DNA of 40,150 nucleotides. It comes from a virus. Location of the stretch: the IMG/VR virus record IMGVR_UViG_3300007076_000018, positions 1 through 40,150 of that record; one strand, 5' to 3'. Positions within the stretch are counted from its first letter, which is position 1, and each line of letters opens with the position of its first letter. The notes beneath the pieces were generated by a model. It ran no database searches, was not told the origin of the DNA, and saw only the letters and a list, made by a program, of their open reading frames with translations. Below, piece by piece: positions 9,681-18,114 of the stretch. Position numbers and translations under genes: made by a program.

Positions 9681-12600
9681 TAGACCCTTTGCGAGTAAGG
9701 AACTTTAGCGGCTGTCAGTCCAGCCGGAATAACAGCCAGGATGGAAAGTGGTATCGGATCGACATCCCGAATAAAAATTCGACCCTCTTTGCTCCAGTTA
9801 CATTCGACATTCGTAAACTGAGAATCGCTCAAAAGATTCGGCGCTGGATCATAATATCGACGATCATCTTGAGCCTTATTTTCTATCAGACCAAAAAGAG
9901 GATCGTTTAATCCGGTATTAGCACTGATGGGATTGTCGATATTCGTATCTGGATTTTCTGTCCCACCAAAGAATCCCCGAGAGTTATAGAGTGATACCAC
10001 AACGCGCGAAATAGCCTTTGGTTGATCAGCGATGGATTCACCAAAAGCCGTATCGATAGCCAGCGTTTCAAGATCAGAAACAATGGGAAGCCCAACAAAA
10101 ATTACCGAATATTGTTTGTCAAGAGTAAGAATCCCAGAGCTCGGGACAGTCATCACAGCCATGGATCGATTCAGGGGACTCGCCACAACGAAACGATCGG
10201 CCCACACGCTGACCTGTAACCCCTGAAGATAGGAAAGACCAGAGATGGTGGAAACGGCGCGCGCCCAAGACGTAAGCGGGGTTTGCAGACTTGCCGGAAC
10301 AGGTTTATCTGGTAGAACGGTTACGGTAGTTGAATTTGTAAATCCAGTTATAGTGAAGCGAACCTGATTGCCCAACTGCCCATGACTCAGGTTCCATAGA
10401 CCGTCTTGGATAAAAATCTGGTTGCCGACCATGCTTGCATCAAAAAACGCTCCACTCGATGTCAGAACCAAAGACTGTTGATATGCTGCGGCACCAGTAG
10501 CAAAGAGGCTCGTTGGTTGAAAATCGCCATCGATGAATCCTGTGGCGCTGTGAACGGTGGGGTTATACCCGATAAGAGAAGCGATAGACCTTGAAAAATA
10601 TGCGGATAAAGAACTGAAATCCAGAGTGAATGAACCGCCACCGGAGCAAGTGATTTCGATTAAACCGCCGCCCGTTACCGAGCCGGTATAGACCTGAGTG
10701 CCGGCCGCGGTCATCGCTACTCCAACGGCGGTCGCTAAAGCCGATACGGTGTAAACGCCCGGGGGAACAATGCCAAGTAATTGCGTGTTCGCCGCAGATG
10801 GTTCCGTAAAAGCTATTCCGTCGCTGATTTCTTCTTCAACAAATAATTGCGACGAATCCGTAGTAGGGCTCATTGTCATGCTGCTAACGTTTCTCCCGTC
10901 ATAGGAAGCATGACAATCCAGATATCTCGCATCGATAACATCGCTCCAAATTCGACTGGAAAGCCTTTCGATGTAACGAACATCGGAGCCATTGATCGTT
11001 CTCTTGATGCAAAGATAGACGGCATAATCACCGTTCTCTGGAATGGCGACAACATTTTCCACAATCGAAGGAGGTGAAAGAAAGTTACCGCCTGAACCGT
11101 TATCAAAATCATGCCGCGTCCATGCCACAATTTGTTGCTCTCTAACATAGGTCAAAGAAAGCAAAATACCATCATCGCGTACTGCCCAGAGGATAGAATC
11201 AGGAGTTTTTTGATAAGACCAATCGGCAATTTCATGGCCTTCAAAAAGATGCGACGAAAAAACGGTTAAGTCATTCCCGCGGTATCCATCGATCACAAAA
11301 TCGAAGGAAAGGTCGCGAATAAAACTTCCAAGCGCTTGATTGAAGAGAACGACATCTCCAGCTTTTATCGGACGGAGTTTACTCGAACCATATTGCGATT
11401 GAACGGAAGCATTTATTGACGTAGGAGTAACAACTCCAGAACCATTTCCCTGAACGAAAAGTTCTGCGCCGGCGGTCATTACGAGCATCGATTTTAATTC
11501 AAGGATGTGCTCGATAGAATTTACTTCATCACCGGCAACATTAAAATCGAATGATTGCTCATCTGTGATCGGAGTCTTTACCGTAAAATTCGTATTTGAT
11601 CCAGTGGCAGAAGCCCATGCGCCAACTGGATTATTCGGAACATTTGAAAAAATCCTTCTCTGCTGAACATAGCCGACATTCGCGGGATATTGACCTGATG
11701 CAACCAGGGATTTCAATGCGCCGGAAATAGGTGGCGAATCCTCATAATTCGGCGATATTCCGCTATCACTGAAAGTCGTATCTGTGGTGTTTCCGATAAA
11801 ACCAAAAACAACCGTGCTGGGCACAAAATTGGCGCTCAAATCATATTTATAGACTCGGTAGGAAACAGCATTTGCAACAGGCCCCCAAGTAAGAACAATG
11901 GGATTTGCAGTGGAGGCTACGATATTTCCCCCGCTAGAATGAGTGGGGTCGACGACTCCTTCATCGCCATTTGCCATGATTGCAGTGACGCGATAAAAAG
12001 TTCCTGGTTGTGGAGGAGCAGTCAGTGTTCCTCCGGCAGTGACGATTGGAAATCCTTCTCCTCCAGTACCATCAAAAGTGACTAAATTAAGATTCCAAAA
12101 AAGTGGGCCATTCCTGACGAGATCGCGCGGCGCATAATTCTGATGTGTGATTGTCAGGACATCGGCGCTCTGAGCAAAATCGAGAGTGGAAAGATCGGCC
12201 TGTAAATATGGAGTGGAAACTCGAAGTATTTTATTCGCTAGGCCGCCACTGACATATGCCGTAAACGTCGTTGAATCGAAGTTATTCCCAGATAAATCCT
12301 TAAGTTCAAATGTGGTGGGCGTAACGTTGTTGACGATAAAATATCTGTTGTTGATTTCCAGCATCCCAACAACGCCGGTTATCAAAATAAAATCGCCATT
12401 CGCAAAAGCATGGGGCACAACGGTTGTAACAACTGCTGGATTGGCCTGAGTTATTCCAGAAATTTGAACACTTGACTGAATAATGTTGGCGCCGTTTTGC
12501 CAGAACGTGACGTACTGATTTCCAAACTCAAGAACATAGCTTTGACCGTTGGAGGTTTCATCGAAAATAAAAGGAATGAGTCGAACTGAATTTCCGCCAT

Positions 12601-12781
12601 TGAGCGTGGTCCCAACGTACATGGACCCTGGACGGCGCGTAGCGCCACCATGACGCATACAGATCATATTGCGGAGCGTCCGAGCGCCAGTGGCGTATTT
12701 TACGAGGTCTGTTCTTGCGTAGAGAGGGGGCGAAATTTCTCCGCCGGAGAAGCTTCGTTCGATGATATTCTGGGCGGGCAT
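9680..12781 (-). CDS. Tail nozzle / tail tubular protein B-like (gp12-like) with FCCH-like insertion
   Basis: A protein of 1033 residues. The N-terminus carries the family signature of podovirus nozzle proteins: FSGGEISPPLYARTDL, then a YATGARTLRNM stretch and GGATRRPGSMYV. At about residues 108-170 there is a module (ITQANPAVVTTVVPHAFANG, then GMLEINNRYFIVN) like the FCCH domain of ubiquitin-activating enzyme E1, which is often inserted in these proteins. Fibronectin-like beta modules follow (YRVTAIMANGDEG). It lies between the gp11-like adaptor and the internal virion genes. The protein would form the distal tail tube and hold the fibres. The start ATG directly follows the adaptor stop. Confidence 0.85.
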   Translation of the reverse strand: MPAQNIIERSFSGGEISPPLYARTDLVKYATGARTLRNMICMRHGGATRRPGSMYVGTTLNGGNSVRLIPFIFDETSNGQSYVLEFGNQYVTFWQNGANIIQSSVQISGITQANPAVVTTVVPHAFANGDFILITGVVGMLEINNRYFIVNNVTPTTFELKDLSGNNFDSTTFTAYVSGGLANKILRVSTPYLQADLSTLDFAQSADVLTITHQNYAPRDLVRNGPLFWNLNLVTFDGTGGEGFPIVTAGGTLTAPPQPGTFYRVTAIMANGDEGVVDPTHSSGGNIVASTANPIVLTWGPVANAVSYRVYKYDLSANFVPSTVVFGFIGNTTDTTFSDSGISPNYEDSPPISGALKSLVASGQYPANVGYVQQRRIFSNVPNNPVGAWASATGSNTNFTVKTPITDEQSFDFNVAGDEVNSIEHILELKSMLVMTAGAELFVQGNGSGVVTPTSINASVQSQYGSSKLRPIKAGDVVLFNQALGSFIRDLSFDFVIDGYRGNDLTVFSSHLFEGHEIADWSYQKTPDSILWAVRDDGILLSLTYVREQQIVAWTRHDFDNGSGGNFLSPPSIVENVVAIPENGDYAVYLCIKRTINGSDVRYIERLSSRIWSDVIDARYLDCHASYDGRNVSSMTMSPTTDSSQLFVEEEISDGIAFTEPSAANTQLLGIVPPGVYTVSALATAVGVAMTAAGTQVYTGSVTGGGLIEITCSGGGSFTLDFSSLSAYFSRSIASLIGYNPTVHSATGFIDGDFQPTSLFATGAAAYQQSLVLTSSGAFFDASMVGNQIFIQDGLWNLSHGQLGNQVRFTITGFTNSTTVTVLPDKPVPASLQTPLTSWARAVSTISGLSYLQGLQVSVWADRFVVASPLNRSMAVMTVPSSGILTLDKQYSVIFVGLPIVSDLETLAIDTAFGESIADQPKAISRVVVSLYNSRGFFGGTENPDTNIDNPISANTGLNDPLFGLIENKAQDDRRYYDPAPNLLSDSQFTNVECNWSKEGRIFIRDVDPIPLSILAVIPAGLTAAKVPYSQRV

Positions 12782-13489
12782 TTAGTCAATAGCAAATCCT
12801 GAGGGATCGGCTTGCCAGGTTTGACCCTGAGTTTCTTCCATGCCAAATCCATCGCGCGCACGAACAAATTCCGACTGAGGCTCTTCCGGTCGCTGCTCTT
12901 CATTTACATTGTTGTTTCTCGCGTCTATAACAGCTTTGTCGAAAAGAGCCAAAAGCTTTTGTTGCATCTGGTAGGGATCCCCGCTTGTCAGAACAGGAGC
13001 TATGAGATAAGCCATATAGTATGACATGGCCTTTCCAAAATCGATTGTCCATTGCGAAATATTTTGGTTGTCAAAAACGTATTCGATCGTCACCGGCAGC
13101 GCGGTATTAAAACCCGGCCAATTCGTGTAAATCAAAATTCCATTCGTAGCATCGTTGGCAATGGTGTAGGGTATCCGGGTTTGCCGCGTGTCGTTGTTTA
13201 GGCGTGTACTGATAAAACGAAACATATGCAGCATGTCGGCCGGCGCTGCGTAGGCGTAGATCCATTCAATCGTCGCCATCGGGCTCGGACCAGCCACTAA
13301 AGCGGGTGTAGCGAACCGTTTAGCAAAAAGCCATGGGTGCGCGCGCAGGGTCGTCTGTCGAGCCAGATCCGCTACATTACGGCAAGCCTGGGCCTCAAGG
13401 CTTTTCTCGGTGATGACATTATTGATCGGCTTAGAAACGCCACAATGAAGAACCGCAAGAGTGGCGATATCCGTCAGTGTTTGCGGCAT
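12782..13489 (-). CDS. Head-tail adaptor / tail tubular protein A-like (gp11-like)
   Basis: A protein of 235 residues that resembles podovirus adaptor proteins. The N-terminal helix LTDIATLAVLHCGVSKPINN, a Q-A-C-R-N-V-A segment, HPWLFAKRFATP and the later W-I-Y-A-Y-A-A-P-A-D-M-L stretch are typical of this family. In T7 the equivalent ring docks under the portal and carries the nozzle. A good ribosome site (GGAGAAGTAGCA) precedes ATG 13489. The gene sits directly before the nozzle gene, as gene 11 precedes gene 12 in T7. Confidence 0.8.
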   Translation of the reverse strand: MPQTLTDIATLAVLHCGVSKPINNVITEKSLEAQACRNVADLARQTTLRAHPWLFAKRFATPALVAGPSPMATIEWIYAYAAPADMLHMFRFISTRLNNDTRQTRIPYTIANDATNGILIYTNWPGFNTALPVTIEYVFDNQNISQWTIDFGKAMSYYMAYLIAPVLTSGDPYQMQQKLLALFDKAVIDARNNNVNEEQRPEEPQSEFVRARDGFGMEETQGQTWQADPSGFAID

Positions 13490-13491
13490 TG

Positions 13492-13824
13492 CTACTTCTC
13501 CTTCTCGCCATAAATTCTCTTGCTTTTTTCATCTTTATCGGTGGATTCGTGTTCTCCGCCTTTTCCAAGATCCATATGCGTGATCTGTAAATTCACGCTT
13601 CGAAATTTGCCATGGTCGCCTTCATTGCTCATAGCTCCAGACACATGGACTTTGGCATCAAGGCGCATTTTGGTTCCGACGGGAGGAAGCTCTTTTATCC
13701 CAAGCTTTTTCAAAGCAGAATCATCGAGACGAATCTCAAGACCGTATGGATACTTTGGTTTGTTTACGGCTAGAGCGGGCTCGGATTCCTTGTTTTCCTC
13801 ATCCGTCATCATCATGTGCTTCAT
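13492..13824 (-). CDS. Capsid staple-like protein
   Basis: A protein of 110 residues, acidic and lysine-rich. The core YPYGLEIRLDDSALKKLGI, a P-P-V-G-T-K-M segment, a beta stretch AKVHVSGAMS and VNLQITHMDLG match, from memory, a small family annotated as capsid staple or minor capsid proteins near the capsid genes of BPP-1-like phages. It would clamp capsid subunits from outside. The ATG overlaps the preceding stop (ATGA), so expression is coupled to the capsid operon. The family assignment is from pattern, not from a search. Confidence 0.6.
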   Translation of the reverse strand: MKHMMMTDEENKESEPALAVNKPKYPYGLEIRLDDSALKKLGIKELPPVGTKMRLDAKVHVSGAMSNEGDHGKFRSVNLQITHMDLGKGGEHESTDKDEKSKRIYGEKEK

Positions 13825-14108
13825 TGCGCTGGTTCACTTTCTGGGGCCGGTGCTTCTGGTGCAGCCGGAGCCTCGGGAGCGGATGGCTGCTCTGGTGCGG
13901 GAGTAGCATCTGGCGCCGGCTGACTGACTTCTGGTGCTGGCGCGGGATTCTGTGGAGTCTCTTCGAGTTTTTCCATCCATCCAAACGCAGCTTTCTTTGG
14001 ATCCTGATCGTCGCGACCGGCGTAATATTTTGGATCGACATCAAAGATGGTGCCGATATCGATGTGTTGGCCTTGATAAAATCCTTGAGCAGTTGCCCGA
14101 ACTTTCAT
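13821..14108 (-). CDS. Small capsid-region protein with Pro/Ala/Glu-rich tail
   Basis: A protein of 95 residues. The N-terminal ~40 residues (MKVRATAQGFYQGQHIDIGT, then FDVD) share their layout with the start of the upstream neighbour (MRVRATKDGTYGG... GEVFDID). This suggests a common small beta domain and an old duplication. From about residue 50 to the end the protein is almost only Pro, Ala, Glu, Ser and Gln, a flexible tail. A strong ribosome site (TAGGAGG) precedes ATG 14108. I do not know its function; a head accessory role is inferred from position. Confidence 0.65.
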   Translation of the reverse strand: MKVRATAQGFYQGQHIDIGTIFDVDPKYYAGRDDQDPKKAAFGWMEKLEETPQNPAPAPEVSQPAPDATPAPEQPSAPEAPAAPEAPAPESEPAQ

Positions 14109-14116
14109 AAAGCCTC

Positions 14117-14629
14117 CTAGATTTTGACTTGTTCCTCGATTGGCTTGCCAACTTCTTCTTGCAAATCCAATGGTGCTGAAACCGGAGCTGCCACTGAAGC
14201 CAAAGGCTTCTTGCTCCGGTCTTTCATGGCAGGATGAACGCCGCGCGGTTTATCCCTATCATCGTAGGTAAGCGGCGTATCATCTGAAACTTTTTCCATC
14301 CATTCCGGACTGAACCAGCTCCACATTTTCGGGCGTAGCCGCGGACGCTCGATCGGCGCCATAACTGGCTTCTTATCGTTTCCATGAATGGGATTCCCTC
14401 GTTCATCTACGGCTTGAACCATTACCTTGTCGATGATGGGATTTCCCCTGGAATCCAAAACTTGTTCCATAATTGGCTTCAGAGTCTCTGGATCAATGGC
14501 AGGATACGGCCTGTCATCAATATCAAAAACTTCTCCCATTTGGCCGATTGTAACGCCAGGAACAGCCTCGATTGGACCTTCTCTCAAATAACCGCCGTAA
14601 GTACCGTCTTTTGTTGCTCGAACACGCAT
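14117..14629 (-). CDS. Hypothetical protein in capsid cluster
   Basis: A protein of 170 residues. I chose ATG 14629 because AAAGGAGGATCCA lies just upstream. A longer frame from 14689 would add 20 residues without a ribosome site and would run over that one. The first domain (MRVRATKDGTYGGYLREG, then GEVFDIDDRP) resembles the start of the next gene. A segment of repeated D-x-R-G-N-P units follows (DSRGNPI, DERGNPI), then FSPEWMEKVSDD, comparable to GWMEKLEE in the neighbour. The shared parts point to a paralogous pair. Function unknown. Confidence 0.65.
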   Translation of the reverse strand: MRVRATKDGTYGGYLREGPIEAVPGVTIGQMGEVFDIDDRPYPAIDPETLKPIMEQVLDSRGNPIIDKVMVQAVDERGNPIHGNDKKPVMAPIERPRLRPKMWSWFSPEWMEKVSDDTPLTYDDRDKPRGVHPAMKDRSKKPLASVAAPVSAPLDLQEEVGKPIEEQVKI

Positions 14630-14664
14630 TGGATCCTCCTTTAATTGGGCGGCGTCGACCGCCT

Positions 14665-14687
14665 GGGGGTTTTTGTCTGGAACCCCC
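14665..14687 (-). other. Stem-loop between cement-protein gene and next gene
   Basis: GGGGGTT (14665-14671) and AACCCCC (14681-14687) form a perfect 7-bp stem with a 9-base loop. On the minus transcript no U-run follows, so it is not a classic terminator. It lies just after the highly expressed capsid and cement genes and could stabilise or process the mRNA. Confidence 0.45.
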
Positions 14688-14720
14688 AAAACCAGCGCAG
14701 AAGCCCGGGAAGGCTAATTT

Positions 14721-15290
14721 TTAGGCAATGGCGTAGCCGGAACCGAAGAGGTCCGCAGCTTGGATGTTCGTCAGCATTTCGGCGAACACTGTTCCCGCCG
14801 TAAAGCCCGCCGTTCCAACCACTTGTTGCAAGCCGATGAACGCTTTGTATGCCGTTCCGCCGGCCCCGCCAGGGCTGGAATTCCCCGCCGGTAGCTGGGT
14901 TCTCCACAGAACCGATGTCGGTCCTGAAGCCAACGCTGCAACCATCGTAGCATTGCTCAGAACAGGCGACGACATCAGAACAACCATGGCAGTTGCCAGG
15001 GCCTGATCGGTGTCGGTGATTAAGTCTACTTTCCAAGTCCCGCCGCCGGCCGAAACTGCGACCGTAGCCAATAAGACCTGGATCCACATTTCTCCACCGA
15101 TGCCAAGGTCACGTCCGGCATTTGGCAGAGCCGAGGAACCACCACCAGAACCAGTTGGAAGTCCGAGCGGCGACAAGTCGATCGATTGAGGCATGATAAC
15201 TGTCGTCGCGCTGGCCGGGATGATCGTCGTCGGCTTTGGAGAAGCCGCGGTCGGCACACCACTAAAACACAATAATGCGTCACGATACAT
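14721..15290 (-). CDS. Capsid cement/decoration protein (Bbp16-like)
   Basis: A protein of 189 residues lying directly after the major capsid gene. It has the layout I know for the Bbp16 family of BPP-1-like phages: a short N-terminus (MYRDALLCFSGVP), a segment like SIDLSPLGL, then GRDLGIGGEMWIQVLLATV, a beta stretch TWKVDLITDTDQALATA and a Gly-rich region near residue 140. This is the trimeric cement protein on the capsid outside. A clear ribosome site (AAAGGAG) precedes the ATG. No catalytic motif is seen. Confidence 0.75.
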   Translation of the reverse strand: MYRDALLCFSGVPTAASPKPTTIIPASATTVIMPQSIDLSPLGLPTGSGGGSSALPNAGRDLGIGGEMWIQVLLATVAVSAGGGTWKVDLITDTDQALATAMVVLMSSPVLSNATMVAALASGPTSVLWRTQLPAGNSSPGGAGGTAYKAFIGLQQVVGTAGFTAGTVFAEMLTNIQAADLFGSGYAIA

Positions 15291-15303
15291 AGTTTTTTCT
15301 CCT

Positions 15304-16332
15304 TTAGCTGATCGCCGATTCGGTGTTCAGAATCTGATCGCATCGCCGGATAGGGACGCCCTGATACTGCAACATACCCCTTGTGACATTCCCAAACTGG
15401 TCAAGCGCCTCTGTCACACTGATGGCATTTTGGGATTTATCCAAGCCCTGAATTCTGAGCATGGAATAAGCCGTCCGGTTCATGTAGAAAACCGGCTTCA
15501 CTCCCATGAACGACGGCGCACGATCGAGCATCCTGCTCATCAGTTTGATGAGCTGTTGCGCGCCCTGCGTCCCACCACCACTGACAAGATCCGGAACGCT
15601 GATGTTGGCGCAGCGCACCACGAATCGCCAGTCCTTCAAGGCAAGACCACACTTCCATTGCCATTTGTCGACATAGGCATGGAGGTAGCCAGATCCCAAT
15701 GTCACTGAGGTCTGAATGATTCTTTCCCCAAAGTCCTTGTGGAAAAGGCCGGCGCGCGTCCCGCGAGGATAGATTCCATAGACGGTATTATCGCCCCAGC
15801 ATACCAGCCAAACGCTGGTGTTGGTCGAGCCGCCGCCGCCCGCATTGAGGATGTTCTGGGCATTGACAGCGCCGGAGATCGCTCCGAAGCGCGGTGCAAA
15901 ACCAGTGATCCTCTCTGGATTAACGGTGCTATCGCCATAGAACAAAGCCCCGGCGAATTGCTGCTCCATGGACTCAATGAACGCTTCGGCTTCCGTCAAA
16001 CGGTACTTCTGGACATTTCCGTTCAATTCCGCGATGTCATAGTCAATGACGGACCATGCTTCGAGAATGCCAGTCGCTTCGTCGATCTGGCTGGTCGTGG
16101 ATTTGGAGCTATTCGTTCCCACGTTCGGAAGTTTCCAGAAAGCTTGCGGCAAACCAGTACGAACCGTGTTGCGATGACCCGTCGGCAGATTCCCTTCTTT
16201 CCAAGCCATGTCAGCGAGGATCTCGTTGCGCTGAGAGAGAAGTTCCGCAATAACGGGTACGGCGCCATCCGGATCAGTGCGTTTAGCAATGTCCAGTAGC
16301 GTCAATACGGTATTGCTTTGAGCTGCAACCAT
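15304..16332 (-). CDS. Major capsid protein (BPP-1/GP7-like)
   Basis: A protein of 342 residues, a usual length for an HK97-fold capsid protein. Recognisable segments are NTVLTLLDIAKRTDPDG, VIAELLSQRNEIL, DMAWKEGNLPTGHRNTVRTG, the long helix AEAFIESMEQQFAGALFYGD and the ending RCDQILNTE. These match the major capsid family of BPP-1-like and related podoviruses. AAGGAGA lies just upstream of ATG 16332. The scaffold gene precedes it and the cement gene follows, the usual head-gene order. Confidence 0.88.
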   Translation of the reverse strand: MVAAQSNTVLTLLDIAKRTDPDGAVPVIAELLSQRNEILADMAWKEGNLPTGHRNTVRTGLPQAFWKLPNVGTNSSKSTTSQIDEATGILEAWSVIDYDIAELNGNVQKYRLTEAEAFIESMEQQFAGALFYGDSTVNPERITGFAPRFGAISGAVNAQNILNAGGGGSTNTSVWLVCWGDNTVYGIYPRGTRAGLFHKDFGERIIQTSVTLGSGYLHAYVDKWQWKCGLALKDWRFVVRCANISVPDLVSGGGTQGAQQLIKLMSRMLDRAPSFMGVKPVFYMNRTAYSMLRIQGLDKSQNAISVTEALDQFGNVTRGMLQYQGVPIRRCDQILNTESAIS

Positions 16333-16357
16333 ATTTTTTTCTCCTTGTTAGGAAGCT

Positions 16358-17038
16358 CTAGGCCGGGGTTGTCCCGCCAAAGAGAATTTCTTCCTTAGAT
16401 TTTTTTGTCCCTCCGGAGGAGGGGTTGCCGGCCTTTAATTGATCTTCAGAGAAAGCCGATCCAATCTTGGACAAAAAACGCAAGACCGCGTGATAATTTC
16501 CAAAACCCGTTTCTGTCATTAACTTCGCCATCTCGCCATTCGTATCGAATTTCTCGACAACGCGGCGCGATAGTTCTGCGGTTTTGTTGAAATTATCGCC
16601 ACCAATATCAGTGGCGGCTCTTGCTTGATTGGCCCAATCCTGTTTGGCTTGCTCTACAGACGCTTTGTTCCGGTCCTCAAAGTCTTTCACAGCCTTCACT
16701 TGCGTATCAAGGAGTTCTTGCGCTTCTTCCTTGGAAAGTCCCGCTGCAATAGCGTCTTTCTGGAATTGGGCAACGTACTCCTTCGTCAGCAGATTTCCTT
16801 CCGGCGCCGTAAGCTCAAACGTCCCTGTAGCTCCCGCTGGTGGGGTCGCTGGTGGCGTGGCGGGCGGTGTGACCGGTGGTGTTGCTGGCGGAGTAGCAGG
16901 AGGCGTAGCCGGTGCTGCTGGCGGCGTCTCAGGTGGTGCAGCCGGAGGTGTCGCGGGCGGCGTTGCCGCTGGCGGCGTAACCGGAGGTGTAACTGGTGGT
17001 TCTGCTGTGGCCGTCGAGCCCGAAGCAGCCTGTGTCAT
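16358..17038 (-). CDS. Scaffolding protein with Pro-Thr-rich N-terminus
   Basis: A protein of 226 residues. ATG 17038 has AAGGAGA at the right distance; an upstream ATG at 17083 would add 15 residues and lacks a ribosome site. Residues 14-68 are a low-complexity run of TPPA/TPPV units. The rest is acidic and helical, with the features of capsid scaffolds: QDWANQARAATDIGGDNF, a variable helix, FGNYHAVLRFLSKIG and SEDQL near the C-terminus. It lies directly before the capsid gene. It would guide procapsid assembly and then leave. Confidence 0.8.
   Translation of the reverse strand: MTQAASGSTATAEPPVTPPVTPPAATPPATPPAAPPETPPAAPATPPATPPATPPVTPPATPPATPPAGATGTFELTAPEGNLLTKEYVAQFQKDAIAAGLSKEEAQELLDTQVKAVKDFEDRNKASVEQAKQDWANQARAATDIGGDNFNKTAELSRRVVEKFDTNGEMAKLMTETGFGNYHAVLRFLSKIGSAFSEDQLKAGNPSSGGTKKSKEEILFGGTTPA
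16835..16999 (-). repeat. Low-complexity Pro-Thr coding repeat in scaffold gene
   Basis: About 55 codons made of repeated PPAT/PPVT/PPAA units. At the DNA level the plus strand shows many imperfect copies of a GGCGGTGT/GGCGTAGC-like 12-base unit. Such tracts are prone to slippage, so their length may vary between relatives or in assembly. Confidence 0.75.
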
Positions 17039-17159
17039 AGTGATTCTCCTTGGTTTGACATAAAAAAAACGAATCCCATGCAAAAATTTAACGGAGGGTG
17101 CAGCCTCCGAGCCCCTGCACGGGATTCGTTTCGCTTACGTCAGTTAAAGTTCTAAAGAA

Positions 17160-17549
17160 CTATTCTTCAGCACCAACCACTGATACGCGCGCACTCGGTG
17201 TCTCCATCATGCGCGGACCAGTTTCTTTATCGGCTTTTTCATCGGCCTGTTTTGATTCCTTGACCATGAGCAAATAAAGATCTGGAAATTCCTGCGTATC
17301 AACCAAAAATCTTAAACCGATATCCCTTCGACCTTCATTAAAAAACGTCGTGTTGTTTCCGGTGAAGGAGGACTTGAAAATTCCAGTCTCAGAAAGCAAT
17401 CGCCAAATAAATCGCCGGCCGGAGCGCGTACTGAGAATGTAAGCCATGTCGTTGAGTTCGGTTCGTCTATCGAGCCGTTCCTGTAATCCTTTTTTGCGGA
17501 CTCTTTCTTTGTCGGCAAGCGGTCCCTCTCGAAATCCGTCATCCACCAT
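17160..17549 (-). CDS. Bbp19-like phage protein
   Basis: A protein of 129 residues. The core SGRRFIWRLLSETGIF, SFTGNNTTFFNEGRRDIGL and FPDLYLLMVKES is characteristic of the Bbp19-like family, a small protein encoded between portal and scaffold/capsid genes in BPP-1-like phages. The molecular role is not known to me. The ATG overlaps the end of the 50-residue zinc-ribbon gene (AAATGGTGGATGA), so the two are coupled. The C-terminal ~30 residues are charged and variable. Confidence 0.75.
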   Translation of the reverse strand: MVDDGFREGPLADKERVRKKGLQERLDRRTELNDMAYILSTRSGRRFIWRLLSETGIFKSSFTGNNTTFFNEGRRDIGLRFLVDTQEFPDLYLLMVKESKQADEKADKETGPRMMETPSARVSVVGAEE

Positions 17550-17691
17550 TTAAAAGTTGCCTCGCTAGGATATGCGGCTCACGGCCGCGCAAACACAATG
17601 AGCAATACGCAGACCCGCCAAGCGCAACACCAAACGGATCCTTGCAACATCCACACTTAACCGTAACAGTCGGCGTATCTTTTTCTGTCAT
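17539..17691 (-). CDS. Small zinc-ribbon-like protein
   Basis: A protein of 50 residues (MTEKDTPTVTVKCGCCKD...). Cysteines in the pattern C-G-C-C and later Y-C-S-L-C could bind one zinc ion. Its stop overlaps the next start by about 11 bases in another frame, as is common in this operon. GAAGG lies close before the ATG. I do not recognise the family. Position between the portal and Bbp19-like genes suggests a head or packaging accessory role. Confidence 0.55.
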   Translation of the reverse strand: MTEKDTPTVTVKCGCCKDPFGVALGGSAYCSLCLRGREPHILARQLLNGG

Positions 17692-17707
17692 GCCTTCTCT
17701 AGATGGA

Positions 17708-17959
17708 TCAATCGCCATTGGGAACGATTAGCTCAAGACCGGGCTTTCCACCAAAGTTTTTTTCGTGATCGATCGTTAAGTGTTTTATCAGGTTCATAAG
17801 AAGGTAAGCCCGGAGCATTTTATCGGATTCCGAATCTAGAGCCACACGGAGAGCAACGCTGGAGGCGGCACATATTTCCGCCAGAGACGCATCGGCATGA
17901 TCGAAAATGGCTGGAATCGACTGGGAAATTTCCTGGCACTTGACTTCATCAAAACTCAT
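17708..17959 (-). CDS. Hypothetical small protein
   Basis: A protein of 83 residues, acidic and predicted mostly helical (MSFDEVKCQEISQSIP..., then LRVALDSESDKMLRAYLLM). The C-terminus is short and variable. There is no membrane segment or zinc motif. The start lies in a 4-base ATGA overlap with the upstream 42-residue gene, so it is part of the late operon. Function unknown. Confidence 0.55.
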   Translation of the reverse strand: MSFDEVKCQEISQSIPAIFDHADASLAEICAASSVALRVALDSESDKMLRAYLLMNLIKHLTIDHEKNFGGKPGLELIVPNGD

Positions 17960-18084
17960 TTGCGCTCCGGTAATTTCTTACCCTTAGATGCTTTATTAAA
18001 TTCCTTCGCCATTTTCGCGAATTTCTTAGAGCGTTTTGCCTTGTAATTAAAATACCTTCGTTGCGCCTGAGATGCGTAAGGCAT
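17956..18084 (-). CDS. Very small basic phage protein
   Basis: A protein of 42 residues with the usual look of a widespread phage small-protein type: it begins MPYASQAQRRYFNY and ends KEFNKASKGKKLPERK. Strongly basic and Lys/Arg-rich, so nucleic-acid contact is possible. It lies just after the portal stop and overlaps the next start by four bases. Function unknown; its pattern resembles short proteins near terminase or portal genes of other phages. Confidence 0.6.
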   Translation of the reverse strand: MPYASQAQRRYFNYKAKRSKKFAKMAKEFNKASKGKKLPERK

Positions 18085-18114
18085 GGTTTAGGGTACATTC
18101 CTTTTCATTTTTTT

